Notes: generated by a model not told the origin, from the sequence alone. 64,000 nucleotides of DNA from Hyaloscypha bicolor E (GCF_002865645.1 NW_020194708.1:1-64000); one strand, 5' to 3'; positions 46,531 to 59,869 are shown, counted from the stretch's first letter. Translations and numbers: made by a program.

Positions 46531-47919
46531 CTTTATAACTTCTTAATATAAGACAGGATTATTAGATATAATAATTCTTAAATAGTACCTAAATAGACCC
46601 GAATTATTTTTTTAGATTTCCTTTTCCTTAGTATTTTTCTTACTAAGCCTCTATTTTATAATATTCTAATATTAAGAATCATTTCTCTAAACTACTTGAA
46701 TAATATCTAGAAGGAATTTAGATAGAGGGGCTAGTACTATAGCTCTTTTAATAGCCGTATATATCTATATATAAAGAATTAGATATTTATAACTATCTAA
46801 TTCAAAAACTCGGGAGACTAAGAAGTCTTTAGTTCTATTAAATAATATAATTATAGATATCCCTATTACCTTAGCTATAGTAATAGAGCCTTTAAGGCAT
46901 TTCCCTATATCTTGCTTCTTAACTAATTCTATAGTTAAGAAACCTATAAGATAATTTATTTACTTATTTTATAATAAATATTTCTCTTTAGCTATTATAG
47001 ATATGGCAAGTATTAAATAATACTTATTCTAAAGAGAGAACTCTTTAGACGTTTATAAGGATCTCTAAATTATAATTATAAAAGCTCTCTTTAGCTTATT
47101 CTAAAAAGTCAGAAGCCAAATTATATTAATAGGACCTTTTTTATAATTAGGTCTTTTATTAGGTCCGTTTACTAGGTTTAAGGCACTTCTATAATAAATA
47201 ATATTAAAATTATATATTATAAGATATATTACCTAATATACTTAATAGCTTTCTAGATACTTTATTTCTATAAAATATTAGAGGTTATTATAGTCTATAA
47301 TAACCTCAATTATAAATCTGGACTTTTTAAGATAATAATACTAATATTTAAAAACTTTAATAATTATAAACAGTTCTCTATTATAGGTACTATAGTTATA
47401 TTTAGCTCTAGAAAGTTTCCGGAACCAGAATACTACTAGATATTAGTATTTTTTCGGGCTATTACTAGAATTAACTTATTATAAAATAGTACTAGTAATT
47501 ACGAATTTTAATATATTAGTTTTAATATAAATCTTCTTAAAAGAATTAAAATAAACCAGAATAGGTATTATAATAAAAGCTTTTTTTAAAGTTTTAAAGC
47601 TTTTAGCTACTTTATTTATCTATATAAAAGAACCGGATTTCTGGCCCTTTTCTATTTCTTTTAAAAGATTTATTAAGCCTATAGTTATCTAAGAGTAATA
47701 ATAAATAAACCTGTAATAGAAATTAGTAAATCCAAGAAATATTTAGATATTATAGAACAATTTTGGTTCTGGCTATTTAATAATACTATAGACCCGTTTA
47801 GGATCCGTATAAATACCTTTTATTCTAATAAGGAAGCCCAAAAATTCGATTTCCTTAATATTAAACTTATATTTACTAAGTTTATAAAACAGGTTATTTT
47901 TATATAGCCTAATAAGTAC

Positions 47920-48114
47920 CTAGCAAATATAATTATAGTATTTATCTTTATTTCGAGAATAAATAAGAATATTATTTAAATAAATAACTATAAAATAATC
48001 CAGGAGCCTAATAAATATAATATTAATATATACTTGAAATATAGCTAGTATATTAGCTAGCCTAAAAGATATTATAAGATATTTAAAATAGCTATAGCAG
48101 GTTCTAAAAGCCAT
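47920..48114 (-). pseudogene. Gypsy 2 reverse transcriptase remnant
   Basis: A 64-residue open frame contains ISFRLANILAIFQVYIN and DYFIVIYLNNILIYSRN, clearly the MPFGLANAPATFQ and FVVYLDDILIYS motifs of Ty3/Gypsy reverse transcriptase. Both catalytic aspartates of the YLDD box are asparagine and P and G residues are lost, all explained by C to T or G to A changes. Confidence 0.9.
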
Positions 48115-50710
48115 CTTCTATTAATATTCTTTATAAATTCTTATCTAATAATATATATTCTTAAGATCTAGCTTTATAAAAATTTTAGCTCCTTAGAGCC
48201 GGTTAAGAGTCTTATTAATAAGAGAAAGCAGATACTAATTCTTAATTATAACTTAATTAAGTCTATAATAATTAATATAAAGATATAGCCCTTTATTCTT
48301 TTTAGGAATAAAAAGAATAGATATTCCTATAAGGCTTTTACTAGGCCTTATTTAATATTTATAAAGTATATCCTATAAATACAAATATAATACTTCTAGT
48401 TAGGTCTCTAATAAATTATATAAAGGCCCATATGGGACTATACTATCTATATTAATAGAATATTTAATATTACCAAGATCAGAAAGTTCTAAAGCTTTAT
48501 TAGGGTTAAAAACTTCTAAGAAGTCTTTATATTTATTATTCCGGAAATAGACAAGTATTTTTAAGGCCCCTTTCCGGAAAATATTAATTTACTATATTAA
48601 AAACTCCTATTTACTATTACTAGAATTATATAATAAAATAGAGATCTAGTAACTATTATAAATATATAAAGCCTACTATCTAGAATAGTTATATTTGCCT
48701 TTTATTAAGAATAAGACTTGAGATACTAGCTTAGGGTACCGGTTAAGCTCCTTATCAAATTCTTTTAGTATTAGAATCTTAATATTATTAGGCCATATAG
48801 GTATTTATATCTATTATTTCTTAATATAGTCTATATATTATATAAGAGTTACTTTATAAAATTCTATACTAAAGATAAGGCTATAAGAGCCAATATTCTT
48901 ATATCTATAGAACCGGAGCTTAAAAGAATACATTTTATTATAATTATCTATAATAAATACCTTAAGATTATAGGTTTAATAAATCTTAAATCTATTTTTA
49001 TAAAAGGTTATAAATTCTTGGTTATATTTAGCTAAGATAATAAAGCTCCGGCTTTGAGTCTAATTATTATTAAGGAAATTATAGTCTAATCCGGTATTAC
49101 TAAATCTGCTATATATTTCTAAGATATCTATTTCTGGCTATATTAATCTTATTTAAATAGTTATATAAAGTAATATACCTTTTTTATTATAGCCAAAATT
49201 ATTAATATTTAAGATTTGGCCTTTTCTTTTCCCTATTCCTTAGGAGGGTTTCTTTTAGAGTACTTCTTTATAGTAATAGTATTAACCTGCTTTTATAGAC
49301 GCCTTGACTTTTCTATAGTTTTGGCCTTATTAGGGTTTTATTAAGCCTATTTAATATATTTGAAATACTTTATATTTCTTGAAAAATATTCTTTTTATCT
49401 ATAAGTCTAATAAACTATACCTGAAGTAGAACTAGTCTTTTATTAAAGCCTTAAAGAAGCCAAAATACTATCTAAGGGTTTCTTATATAATTTTCGGAAT
49501 TTATTCTTCCTTTTTCAATAGTCTTATAAATTAGAATTCACTAAATTAGAGTCCTTAGAGGCAGAATTACTCTTATTAGACTCTTTCACTTTTACTTTCC
49601 TTAATTTGGGATAAGTAGTATATTCTGCTTTCTGAGCTTTCTTAAACTATTCGGAAATAGATACTATTTTATTTCCTAAGAGAATAGATATAAGTATCTA
49701 ATAAGTCTTATAATTAGACAAAATAGTATTAAGAGTCCGGATCCGGTTCCTTTTAAAATATAGGTCCTAGTTAACTTCGAGACTAATTATCCAAATATAT
49801 AACTTGGTAACTATCTTATTATTTTTCTAATAAAGATTTCGGAGCTTCTTAAAGGTATTTTATTAACGGATTTAAGGTACTTAGAATATATTAGCTAAAT
49901 AGGCCTTAAATCGCTTCTAATAAACCTTATATAATAGTAGGCTTTGCTTTATTATAGCTTTCCAAGTATTATAAGGTTTGTCCCTAAGGGCACTTATAGT
50001 AGAGTTAACTCTAGAAAAGTATCTATTATAAGTCTAAGGTTAGATCCTAAAAACTGCCTTTTAGGAAAATACAAATATTTTCTATTTCTTAAGAGACTTT
50101 CTAAAATATAAATCAGGTATCCGGATCTTAAAAAGCTTCTTTTAGTCTAAATATATCTTTAGGATATTATATAATAGCTCCTAATAAATAGTATTGAGAT
50201 TACTCTTAAAGCTTATTATATTAGGAAAAGGGGTAGGTTCTAATTCCATTTCAGGAAGTTTTCTAATAAGAATTACTAAAGAAGAGGAAATAAACTTATA
50301 AACAGAATTTCTATAAGATATAGTAAATTATAAAGTATCCCTGAGGGTACTCTTATATTACTCTAACTATAGGATATATTAGTTAATTATATCTACTAAT
50401 TCTTGCTTTTATTAGAGTATTTCGACTTTAGTATATAAGCCCTGTTTTATAGCTTGAATAGTAATAACTTGGGTATTAATCTCGGTATCTTAATTATTAC
50501 CGGGATTATTTCCGTTATTATTACTAGTTCTCGGAGGCTCCTGAAGGGCCCTATTAAAAGTATTAGATAAGCCTTTACTATTACCCGTATTAGGGTTAAT
50601 CTGGTTAACCTTCTCTATAGGAATAGCTTTAGTAAAAGGTTATATATTTCGCAGATTTCGAGATATAATTACTTATTAAACTACCTCTTTTAAGAATAGA
50701 GAGATTAGCT

Positions 50711-51008
50711 TATAAGGTATTTATTAGTAGGTAATAAGATAATAGAATAAATTAGTATATTATGAAACTATAGTATTAAATTCAGTATAGAACTAATCTC
50801 TATTCCTCTTATAAGGTCCAGGGAAGCCCCCTCTAAATAGGAGACTCTAATAATATATATATAATTAGTAATTTATAAGCCTAATACTTATAATATAAAT
50901 AGTAGTTAGTTATAAAATTAAAGGGCCGCCGATCTCCCTAATTAATACCTGTAATATCCGAGGTTTATTATATGCCTTTAAATTACATATAATTCTATAT
51001 ATATTACA
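50711..51008 (-). repeat. Right (5') LTR of Gypsy 2
   Basis: 298 bases from TATAAGGTATTTATTAG to ATATTACA. It retains CCGCCGATCTCCC where the left LTR has a mutated version, so RIP was milder here. Confidence 0.9.
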
Positions 51009-52600
51009 AATAAATTAAAAGTATAAATAGTAAAATATAAATAATATATAATATATAAAAGCTTAATTAATTAAATACTTATAAAGAATTATTTTCTAAG
51101 TTTATAAAAAAAACTAGCTTTCTTATATAATTTCCGTAAATTATATATAAAAGGCCGCGGCTTTTATTATATAACCTAAACCTTAAAACTATTAAAATAA
51201 TATAATTTTTAATAAGTATAGCCTGTTATATTATACTATATATCTTTAATAATTATTTATTTAGCTATAGCTTAAATAGCTTTATTTATAGACTAATATA
51301 CGGGTTTATAAAAGTAAGAATAACTAGAAGTTTATTTACTAAATTAGCAAATTACTTAATAATTTAGATCCTAATATAATAGTAATAATTCCGAACTATA
51401 TAAACTAGCTAGTATTAATTATAGATCTAATTAGCTATATTTATTTCCTAGATTTTCTTTTTTAGACTATTATAAATCTATTAACTTTCTATAGGTAATA
51501 TCTTTTAATTATATTAAATACTATAGTTTTAAAGCTTAATACTTATATTCTTGGATATTTACTAGGCTAATTACAGATATACTAATTAGTAGATTCCCTA
51601 AATATAAATAAGTTCTCGGGTAATAACTTATATAAGCTATTTATAAAATAATTATAAAGTATTAATCTTCTTTTTTTATTATTATTTTAGCTTACTTTTA
51701 AGATTAGGGCTCTAGTATTATTTTTATAAAACCTATATTTATAAGAAGATTTATATAATAGGACTCGAATAATAATTATAAGTTTATAAATATATTATAT
51801 TAAGGCCTATTTACTTAAAAGAAATTTTAATAACTAGTTATAAATAATTCTATAAATTAAGTTATTTACTATAAATACTAGCCTAGAAATTACTCTCTTT
51901 TAAAAGTAATTCCCGGTTTATTTATATTTTATAATAATTATTAATAAGTTATAAGATTAGTTCTTTTATACTATTAGTTTGGATTTATAAATACCTATAT
52001 TTATTTATAAATAGTTTTATATAGGAGTTTCTCGTATATTATTTATAAAAGGCTTAAGTATTTTTCTATTATATAAGAACCTATCTAGAATACTTAATAT
52101 AACTTATTCTAAAATCTTAGCTAATTTATTTTAGTACTTTATTTCTTATAGATATCTTATAAGTACCGGATAGCCTTATAAATCGGATTAAGGGATTTAG
52201 GAATCCGTAACTATTTATAACTACTTATAAATATCCGTATTTATTTATAAGTAACTTATAATTATTATTTTAAATATTTTAGGGCTTAAATAAACCGAGA
52301 ATACTATATTATTAGATATTAAAAGTATATATCTCTTCTAGGTAATTTTTTATAAAATTTATAATTTCTTACTTGCCTCTATTTCCGGTACTAAATAATC
52401 TGTTTCCTTATCCTTTTCTAGTACCTCTGCCTCCTCTTTAGAAAGAGCCGCTAGCTCCCTATAGAGTTTAATAAAATAGTATATCTTTTAAAAAAAAGTA
52501 AATAGGTAATAGTAGCGGGCGGCAATAAAGCGGCGGGCTATTTATATATTAGTTATGGTCTATAGTAATCCGTAGTAGGTATATATATATAAAGATAAGT
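51009..52600. other. Unassigned AT-rich sequence
   Basis: About 1.6 kb without recognised genes. At 51,147-51,180 the palindromic AAAAGGCCGCGGCTTTT stands out; a close relative (AAAAGGCCACGGCTTTTT) lies at 32,815-32,833 in Gypsy 1. Several TATTTATAAGTAACTTATAA-like repeats occur around 52,190-52,270. Confidence 0.5.
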
Positions 52601-52639
52601 TACCGGGAGTAATCCGGTTAACTATATAACTACTAGTAG

Positions 52640-53235
52640 TAATCCGGGAAAGTAAGGGAGGGTTGGCAGGGGCAGGGGCAGGGGCAGGGGCCGGGGTAGC
52701 AAGAGCTGGAGCAGGAATAGGAGGGGGAGGAGCACCTGTAGTAGCGCCTATAAGTACCCGTTAGGTTAGGGTTACGGTCCGTAAAAGATTAGTAAACAGG
52801 TATAAAAAGCACTTACAGAGAGAATAACGGGCATTCTTACTACTATAATAGTAGTTAGTATAGCTTTTACTAAAGAAACCAGCTATAATTATATATACTA
52901 TCTATATACCCGACCCGCTAGTATAATATATGTACCCGGCGGTATAAACTTGACTAATGAATTAGCCAATTTCAGTTTTCAGATTGGCAGGCCGGGCGGG
53001 GTTAGTAGTACGGCCGGGCCGCAAAACAGGCACATAGCGGGCGGCGAGGAGGGAGAGGGCCACTATAGTACGGGTAGGGCGGGCGGCGGGCAGGGCAGGC
53101 AGGGCAGGCAGGGCTGGTACTGGTGCTGGTACTACTGCTACTGCTAGTGGTAGTGGTGGTGGTAGTACTGCTACTATAGCTGGGGCTGGGGCTGGTACTA
53201 CTGCTGTAGCGGGAGCAGATAGGAGAGAAGATATT
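52640..53235. repeat. G-rich microsatellite block with an interstitial telomere-like motif
   Basis: GGGGCAGGGGCAGGGGCAGG at 52,670-52,700, GGGCAGGCAGGGCAGGC at 53,090-53,110, then GCTGGTACTGGTGCTGG and GTGGTAGTGGTGGTGG arrays. The G runs could form quadruplexes on the plus strand. TTAGGTTAGGGTTACGG at about 52,761 resembles two telomere units. The open frame at 52,950-53,147 is a by-product of low complexity. A short TG array follows at 53,299-53,323. Confidence 0.8.
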
Positions 53236-53475
53236 CTATGGACCGTAAGGAGCGTTACAGGCCAGGGGCAGGCCCGTAGCGGGTATAGGGGTTGATTTAC
53301 GTGTGCGTGTGTATGTGTGTGTTTATTAAAGGAAAGAAGCTTTGGAATTCGAAATTAAAACCTACCTTATTTAGCTTACCTGAAAAATTTTTAGCCTTCA
53401 AAAAGTGAATTTTCAAAGTGAATTTAAAGTCAGTAAAGCTGATATCCCTTAAATAAGTACCTGAGGCTTCCAATT

Positions 53476-53567
53476 AATCTCGAATCGAGATCAGGGCCGC
53501 TTTACTAAAATTAAAGCCTGGCGGCCCTATATAAGCTTCGGGGCCAGTCTTTAATTTTGCCCTGATC
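53476..53567. repeat. Hairpin module, copy 2
   Basis: AATCTCGAATCGAGAT, then GATCAGGGC pairing with GCCCTGATC at the other end, and AAAATTAAAGCCTGG pairing with CCAGTCTTTAATTTT. It is the same module as at 22,232-22,325, in the same orientation and with few differences (CAGGGC/CGGGGC, TTCGGGG/TCCGAGG). Confidence 0.75.
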
Positions 53568-53584
53568 TCGTACCTATATACCAT

Positions 53585-54055
53585 GCCTATATATTATACC
53601 CCCTCTCCCTGTACCTCTATTATTACTTCAAATATTTCCTCTCTTTGATTCTTCTCGCTCTTTTTATAAGTATAAGAGTAAGAGAGGGGAGAAGGGGGAA
53701 AGGGAAGGGGGGGGAAAGGGCGGGGCAAGGGGACCTTACTAAAAATTTACATTACAAAGCACTAAATTTTTAGTACCTATAGCCTATAATTTAGTAATTG
53801 TGGCCCTAAAATTTAGTAATAAGTAGTCTATACTTATAGGGCTTCTATTTCCTCGCGAGTCGCATGCCTTAAAGCTCGCTTTTCGCTTTTCGCTTTTCGC
53901 TTTTCGCTTTCCACTTTTCACTTTTCACTTTTCATTACTCGCCCCCCTTCCCCCCCTCTCCTATATATATATATAAATAAGAATCAAAGAGAGAGTAATA
54001 TTTTAAGCAGTAATAATAAGTAGAGGCACAGGAAGAGAGAGTATAATATATAGGC
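53585..54055. mobile_element. Inverted-repeat (MITE-like) element, ~470 bases
   Basis: The left arm 53,585-53,653 (starting GCCTATATATTATAC, ending TTTGATTCTT) is repeated inverted and imperfectly at 53,979-54,055 (AAGAATCAAAG to GTATAATATATAGGC). Between the arms are a purine run, AAATTTTTAGTACC-like short palindromes and a CTTTTCG tandem array. No coding sequence. It directly abuts the foldback palindrome, and no clear target duplication is visible. Confidence 0.65.
53876..53938. repeat. 7-base tandem repeat (CTTTTCG/CTTTTCA)n
   Basis: Four to five CTTTTCG units pass into CTTTTCA units. The change of G to A in successive units suggests local mutation followed by expansion. Confidence 0.85.
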
Positions 54056-54235
54056 GATTTTTAGTTGGGTGCATACGTGCCACAAATCAGACATTAAAGG
54101 TCGAAAACCAGATTCGAAAATCGCTTGGTCTTCTATAGAAAGCGATAAGGATCAGAAGACCAAGCGATTTTCGAATCTGGTTTTCGACCTTTAATATCTG
54201 ATTTATGGCACGTATATACTCTATCAAAAATCGCC
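54053..54235. mobile_element. Foldback element with 82-base arms
   Basis: Left arm 54,053-54,134 (GGCGATTTTTAG to GGTCTTCT), a 19-base loop (54,135-54,153) and right arm 54,154-54,235 (AGAAGACC to AAAAATCGCC) form a near-complete palindrome of 183 bases. The right side continues with CGTAACCAAAATACCGCATT, which also borders the half copy at 63,517. Arms differ mainly by C/T and G/A. A decayed copy is at 39,122-39,276. Confidence 0.85.
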
Positions 54236-57200
54236 CGTAACCAAAATACCGCATTCTGCGGGTGCAATTACTATTGTACTTATATATATAACTTATATAG
54301 AGATAGCCAAAATAAAGCTATTTGCAGTTACTAAATATACCAATATTTATATTTATCTTTACTATAATATCTCTAGTATCCCTTCCGCCTCTGCCCCTGC
54401 CTCTGCCCCCCCTTCTTAACTACTATTAACCCCCCTTTAACTTATATAGTCCGTATAGTAGATCCTATAAATTATAAGGTATATCTTTCTTACTATTATT
54501 ATCCTTGCTATTATCCCCTATAATATTCGAAATATTTCTATTTCTATTATCCTCTTTATTCTTATTCTTACTCTCTTCCTTTCTCTCTCCTTTTCCCTTT
54601 ATTAGTCTCTTTACTTTATTATTCTATTTCGAGAATATTTATAATTTTAAAGGTTAAGGTTTTATAGAGGCTAACTTAGGAGAAGCTAGATCTTTTAGTA
54701 CTATATTAAGGCAGTATAAGATATATATTCTACTACTATTATTATATTTATAATTATAATAGGCTCGGTCAAATTTGCCTTAAACTTATATATATTCCTA
54801 CTATAGGCCTTTGGGGTTCTTTTTCATATAATTAATATAAGATATAGGTACTAAATAGCCTCGAGTTTAATTATATACTGCCTCTAGGTTTGCTATAATC
54901 TTCGGATTATTCAAGTTAGCTAGCTTCTTTCCAGAATAAAACTTTATATCTTAAATCTCTAGTATTTTATAGATATTCTTTATAACTTATATTATCTTAT
55001 TAGGGATATTAAAAAGCTCGAGATAGTACTATTTATTAGTAATAATAGGAGGAGGCTATAAGGTATTTAAGAAAAGAAGGAAATTTAGTAGATTTAATAA
55101 ATTATTATTCTAATATTCGATTAGTACTATATTCTAGCTTTTTATATAGGGAGAATATAACTTACTATTCCTCTATAATATTTCGAGTCTTTAAATTTTT
55201 ATATTTGAGTTATATTATATTACTTATCTTTATTAGACAAATACAGGTTATTAATATTACTAATATTATATATATTATATCTCTTCTTTCTTTTTAAGAA
55301 CTTCTTTAATAGTATAATAAAGGATTATATTTACTTTATAATAAGAAGAAAGGCTTAAATAATACTTGAAAAAAAAAGAGAAATAAAAAGGAAGTTAGGT
55401 ATAATATTATAGTTAAGAGAAAGAGAATTAATTAGAAGGAAAAGAAGGCCTTTTTATAATACTTTTTCTCCGAAAAGTAATTACAAATTCGGAGTTATCT
55501 TTATACTATAAAGGCCCAAAAATATAAAGGAACGGATTTATAAATAAACCAGGAAATCGGATTAATCTTTCCAAGCTCTCTCTTTTATAAAGTAATAACA
55601 AATTTATAAATAAAGATAATAATAGAATTAATAGGCTAATTAGAAAATAGGATTAATTTTATAAGTAATAGTATCTGTAATACTAATACTACTTTTATAA
55701 AGGGGAATTACAAGATATAATTCCCGGGCTAAATAGGCAAGTTAGGTAAACTATATTTATAAGTCTACTACTAGTATAATACTAGGATATAAATAAAGAA
55801 TTCTTAGTTAAACCTAAAGAATATAAGATTAGATTAGGAAGCCTAATAATTTTGGAATTATATAAATAATAAATTACTCTTTCTAAATTTTATACTAGTT
55901 TCTCGGATCTAGGAGATTATATAATTATATAATACTAAAAATAAGCTTTCTTTATATATAAAAAACGAAATATTAGTATTATTTTATAATCTAGATATAG
56001 TATATCTAGATAATATAATATAAAAATAAGACTATTTTTAATAATTATAATATTATATTTTATATAAATATAAAAGTGGGATTTTTATACTAGTATAAAC
56101 TAATATTTAAAGATTATATATTTCCTTTTCTTTTTACTTTTTATTTTTAATTACTATTACTATAACTTATAAATTATATTATATTATAGGAACTAATAGA
56201 ATTAATCCTTAATTATAGGAATAATATTAAGCTCAAATTAAAGAGCTCTATTATATTTAAAAGAAGACTTTTTAGGATATTAGATATATCTTATAACTAA
56301 AAGAATTTAATACTAGTAAGACTAGCTATATTATTTAATTATAATAATAAAATACTAAACTCTTTCCGGATTAATAGTAAGTAAAATATAAAGTATATTT
56401 CTATAATAAGAAGCTAGTTAAAATAATATATTATCTCTAGTATTAGAACTATTTATCTAAATATATATTTTGGATCTTTAATTACAAATTCAATTATCTT
56501 AGGCTTAATATATATATTCTGAAAATAATTTAATACTATTATAAGCTTTAGCTAAGACGAAATCGATTTAATACCAAATATATTAATATTCTTAAAAAAG
56601 CCAAAGAATTTATCCTTAAGGAACTAAAAAGTAATTAATTAATCCGGTATAGCTATAGGAAAATATACTACTAGATCTAAAAGAATATTAGTAAATTTAT
56701 ATCCTATAAAGAGATATGGCAAATATTTAGAATATTAGATAAGATAAAAGTAAAGATATAAGATAAATATAAGAATCGGAAATATAGGAGGTTTACTATT
56801 AAGGGGCCAGATTAATATTAGTTTATAGATAAATATAATAAGTTATCCTATTATAGCTTCCAGATCTATAGTATTATTAATATATATTCTCGAATAATAA
56901 TTAGTATTTTTATTAGTATATTAAATTATATATAGATTACTATCCTGAAGTTCTATTTTCTTTATATTAGGGAATAGAATTACTTTCTAAAAAAGTTATA
57001 AGCTAATAAAGGCTAGGAGATACTACTTATAGTAGTTATATAAATCGAGCTCCGGCGGTTAGTAAAGAATTATAATTTACTATAAAAAAAGGCCTTTATT
57101 TATAGGCCCTTAATAAAGAATTAGTATATCGAGATATAATAAAATATCTTAGCTAATAGGCTTATAGAAACCTGGAGACGGTTCTTTAAATCTTTTTATA

Positions 57201-57490
57201 ATATAAGTATTTTTAATAGGGAATCTTACTATAACCTAATTACTATTTAATTTATTTATATAAATATTCTCTACTAATAAATTAATAACTTTATTCTCCT
57301 TTATAATATTAGTTTAATTCGCTCTTAGTAGGCAAGAGCTAATTACTTCCGGCCTAAAGTTCTAGAAAAGCTATATAATTATTATTAGAAAGTTTATTAT
57401 TATAGTACTTCCCTAATAGAAATAACTAAGTAATTATTTTCTAAGCTTAAAGAAAAGATTATAGGATATAATTATATAGTATATTAAACT
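54236..57490. other. AT-rich RIP-degraded sequence, unassigned
   Basis: No LTR pair or protein motif was recognised. The plus strand becomes purine-rich from about 55,300, which may mark a plus-strand coding remnant. GC-richer traces occur at 54,380-54,430 (CTCTGCCCCTGCC repeats). Confidence 0.5.
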
Positions 57491-58200
57491 CCCGAAATTA
57501 AAGAGCTTTATATAACTTTCCTTAAAAATACCGGTATTATATATATTATAGATAAGCTTAAAGCAGGACTAGATTAAGACTATATTAGGGTATATTAGTT
57601 TCTTTATTATATCCTTAAACTTTATAAGAAGAGAGTTAGAAAGCTCCTATTTAATATCGAGTCTCCTTATAAGGGAAATAAGTAGTTAGAGGTAATTCGA
57701 GAGGCAGAATAAAGACTAAAGGATATAATTATAATAAATCGAAAACTAGGGAATATTAAAGAGGACGATTTTAATAGTAAGGTTTCTATAAATAATAAAA
57801 AATAATATAAGAATAATTTAGGGAGTTTAGAAAACGAGGAAATCTTGAATAATTTATTTAATAACTAATATTTAGGCTATAAAAGTTTATTTATATCAAG
57901 TTCCTTAAAAGTAATATTATAGTTATATATAAAGATATAATTCCTTTAAATTAATATAAGGAATTAAGTAATTATATAACTCTATAGAATTAGCTAGCTA
58001 TAAAAATACCCTAAAGCCAGAAACTTATAAAAAGTCTTAAGGGCTTTAGGATAAATGAACTATTACTAGTATCCGGTACTTTTTGGGAAAAGAGTATAAT
58101 ATATTCTATAATAAGTAACCTATTATAAACTACTTAATCTTAAAGTTAAGCGGGAAATCTAAGAGCTGGGCTTATAATTCAAGTCTTATTAAAGTTATTA
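57490..58200 (+). pseudogene. Decayed plus-strand coding remnant of unknown type
   Basis: One plus-strand frame keeps protein-like character (LYKKRVRKLLFNIESPYKG, REAE, RLKDIIIINRKLG, NELLLVSGTFWEKSIIY) and is interrupted almost only by TAA and TAG codons that would be CAA or CAG glutamine codons before RIP. No family can be named; a loose resemblance of the last motif to an ATP-binding loop is too weak to use. Confidence 0.35.
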
Positions 58201-59865
58201 AAGTTTTTACTAGCTAGTACTATAGATTTAATATAAATATTACGGAAATCCTATAGGTTCTATCCTAATTTATCTAGAAAGTATATATAGTACGTCTCCT
58301 TATTTATTCTAATATTTATATATAATTCCTGAGAGCTAAACTATTATTTAAAAAAAAATAAGAAGGCTAGACTAATACTTTTAAAAACCAAGGCCTTAAT
58401 AAATCTATTTAGAAAAGCTTACTAATTCTTTTAAAAATAATCCAAAAAAAGTTTAAGTTTATTATATATTATAACTCATATAACCAGAGATAAAGACTAT
58501 TCTAATAGGCTAGAAAGAGTTTCTTATATAGTTTATTTATATAACCAGAGACAGGAACTTGAGTTTATTATATAGAATTATTTATATATAGAGACTCTTA
58601 CTATAAACTCCTTATTTGGATTAATTAGTTAAATCTATTTTTAATATTAAATCTTTATTAAGGCAATTTCCTATTTCCAGAGGCTTTAGATAAAATAGCT
58701 AATAAGTTTTTTAACTATTAGCTAAGACTTATTAGCTAGAAAATCTATAAGTAATAAATAAGATTATAAAGTAGAACTCTCCTAATTATAATATTATATA
58801 TTTTACTATAGTATAAGGCAATTAGATATAGAAGCCCTATTAAATATAATATATCTAAAGCTATAAATAATACCTTATAAGATATAGGAAGTCTTAGTAC
58901 TTAACTAGTACTATAGTCTAGTCCAAAGGCACCTGCTATTCTTTATATCTAATTTAATAAAAATAAGAAATACCTATATTTTAACTCAAGAAATAATTAG
59001 GACTTTTATATAAACTTAGGGTAATAGTTTGCTTTATAAAAAGAGAATAGACCAGAATTACCTATACTATATTAATTTTTAGGAAAGGTTATAATAAATA
59101 CTATAACTTCTAGAATACTTTTAAAGAAGCTTCCCCGAACTAAAATAGGCTAGTTTATAATCCCGAAAGATCTATAGGAATCTTATATATTCGAGAATAT
59201 AAGTATTTAAGATAAATACTATTTGAGTTCTAACTTATAATAAAAGGAAAATAAAATATATAAAATAAAATATATAAAATAAAAGTAAAACAAAATACCC
59301 GGGTATTTAATAAATAGAAAGCCTAACTATAGGTTATAAGAACTAGTACTAACTAGATATATATACGGTAATATTAAAGGGAAAATAAGATAAGGAAGAT
59401 AAGGTAAGGGGAACTAAAAAATAAGTTAGTATATATTTTATAAAAAAGAATAAGGAAATATCTAAATAGTCTAAAGGCAAGAAATATATATTAAAGAAGT
59501 CAAGATTAGAGAAAGAAAGGCTATTTCCTATAAAAATAAGTTAATATATATTTCAAGATAAAGAATAAAGGTACTTAGTAGTAGCCTAAAGGCTTTTATA
59601 AGTATTAAAGGAAGAGAGAAGGTATTAGAGAAAGAGAGAAAATATTAAAGTTCGGAGAAATCTAAATAGAAATTAGCCTCTTTTAGAAGTTTAAAAAAGA
59701 ATACTCCTAAAAAGCCCGAAAATATAAAAGATATTAGAAAAGGGAAAAAGAAATCTAAAATTTAGCTTTTTAAGAAGTAAGTAAATTAAAGACTTATAGT
59801 ATAGGAGTTCCGGATAAAAGTAATCCGGAAGTAGTAATTAGGTACTAGCTCTTAATATTATTAGT
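58201..59865. other. AT-rich RIP-degraded sequence, unassigned
   Basis: Continuation of the purine-rich plus-strand region, with a small AAAATATATAAAATAAA direct repeat near 59,250-59,285. No gene or repeat family was recognised. Confidence 0.45.
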
Positions 59866-59869
59866 AAAA

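Larger units (their letters stand above)
43177..51008 (-). mobile_element. Ty3/Gypsy retrotransposon 2, RIP-degraded
   Basis: Two LTRs of 298 bases (43,177-43,474 and 50,711-51,008) are flanked by the target duplication AATAA (43,172-43,176 and 51,009-51,013). Coding is on the minus strand. Reverse transcriptase is recognisable at 47,920-48,114 and an integrase zinc-binding stretch at about 46,385-46,530, which places integrase downstream of reverse transcriptase as in Ty3/Gypsy. Gag should lie at about 49-50.6 kb. The 7.8 kb length is normal for the group. It is not functional. Confidence 0.9.

Noticed and set aside
32159..52600. Centromere-like AT-rich core
   Set aside because: The stretch is mostly explained by two Gypsy elements with target duplications, and it lies within about 50 kb of the telomere; no evidence for centromere function in sequence alone.
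52950..53147. 65-codon Gly/Arg-rich frame
   Set aside because: Translation of G-rich microsatellites.
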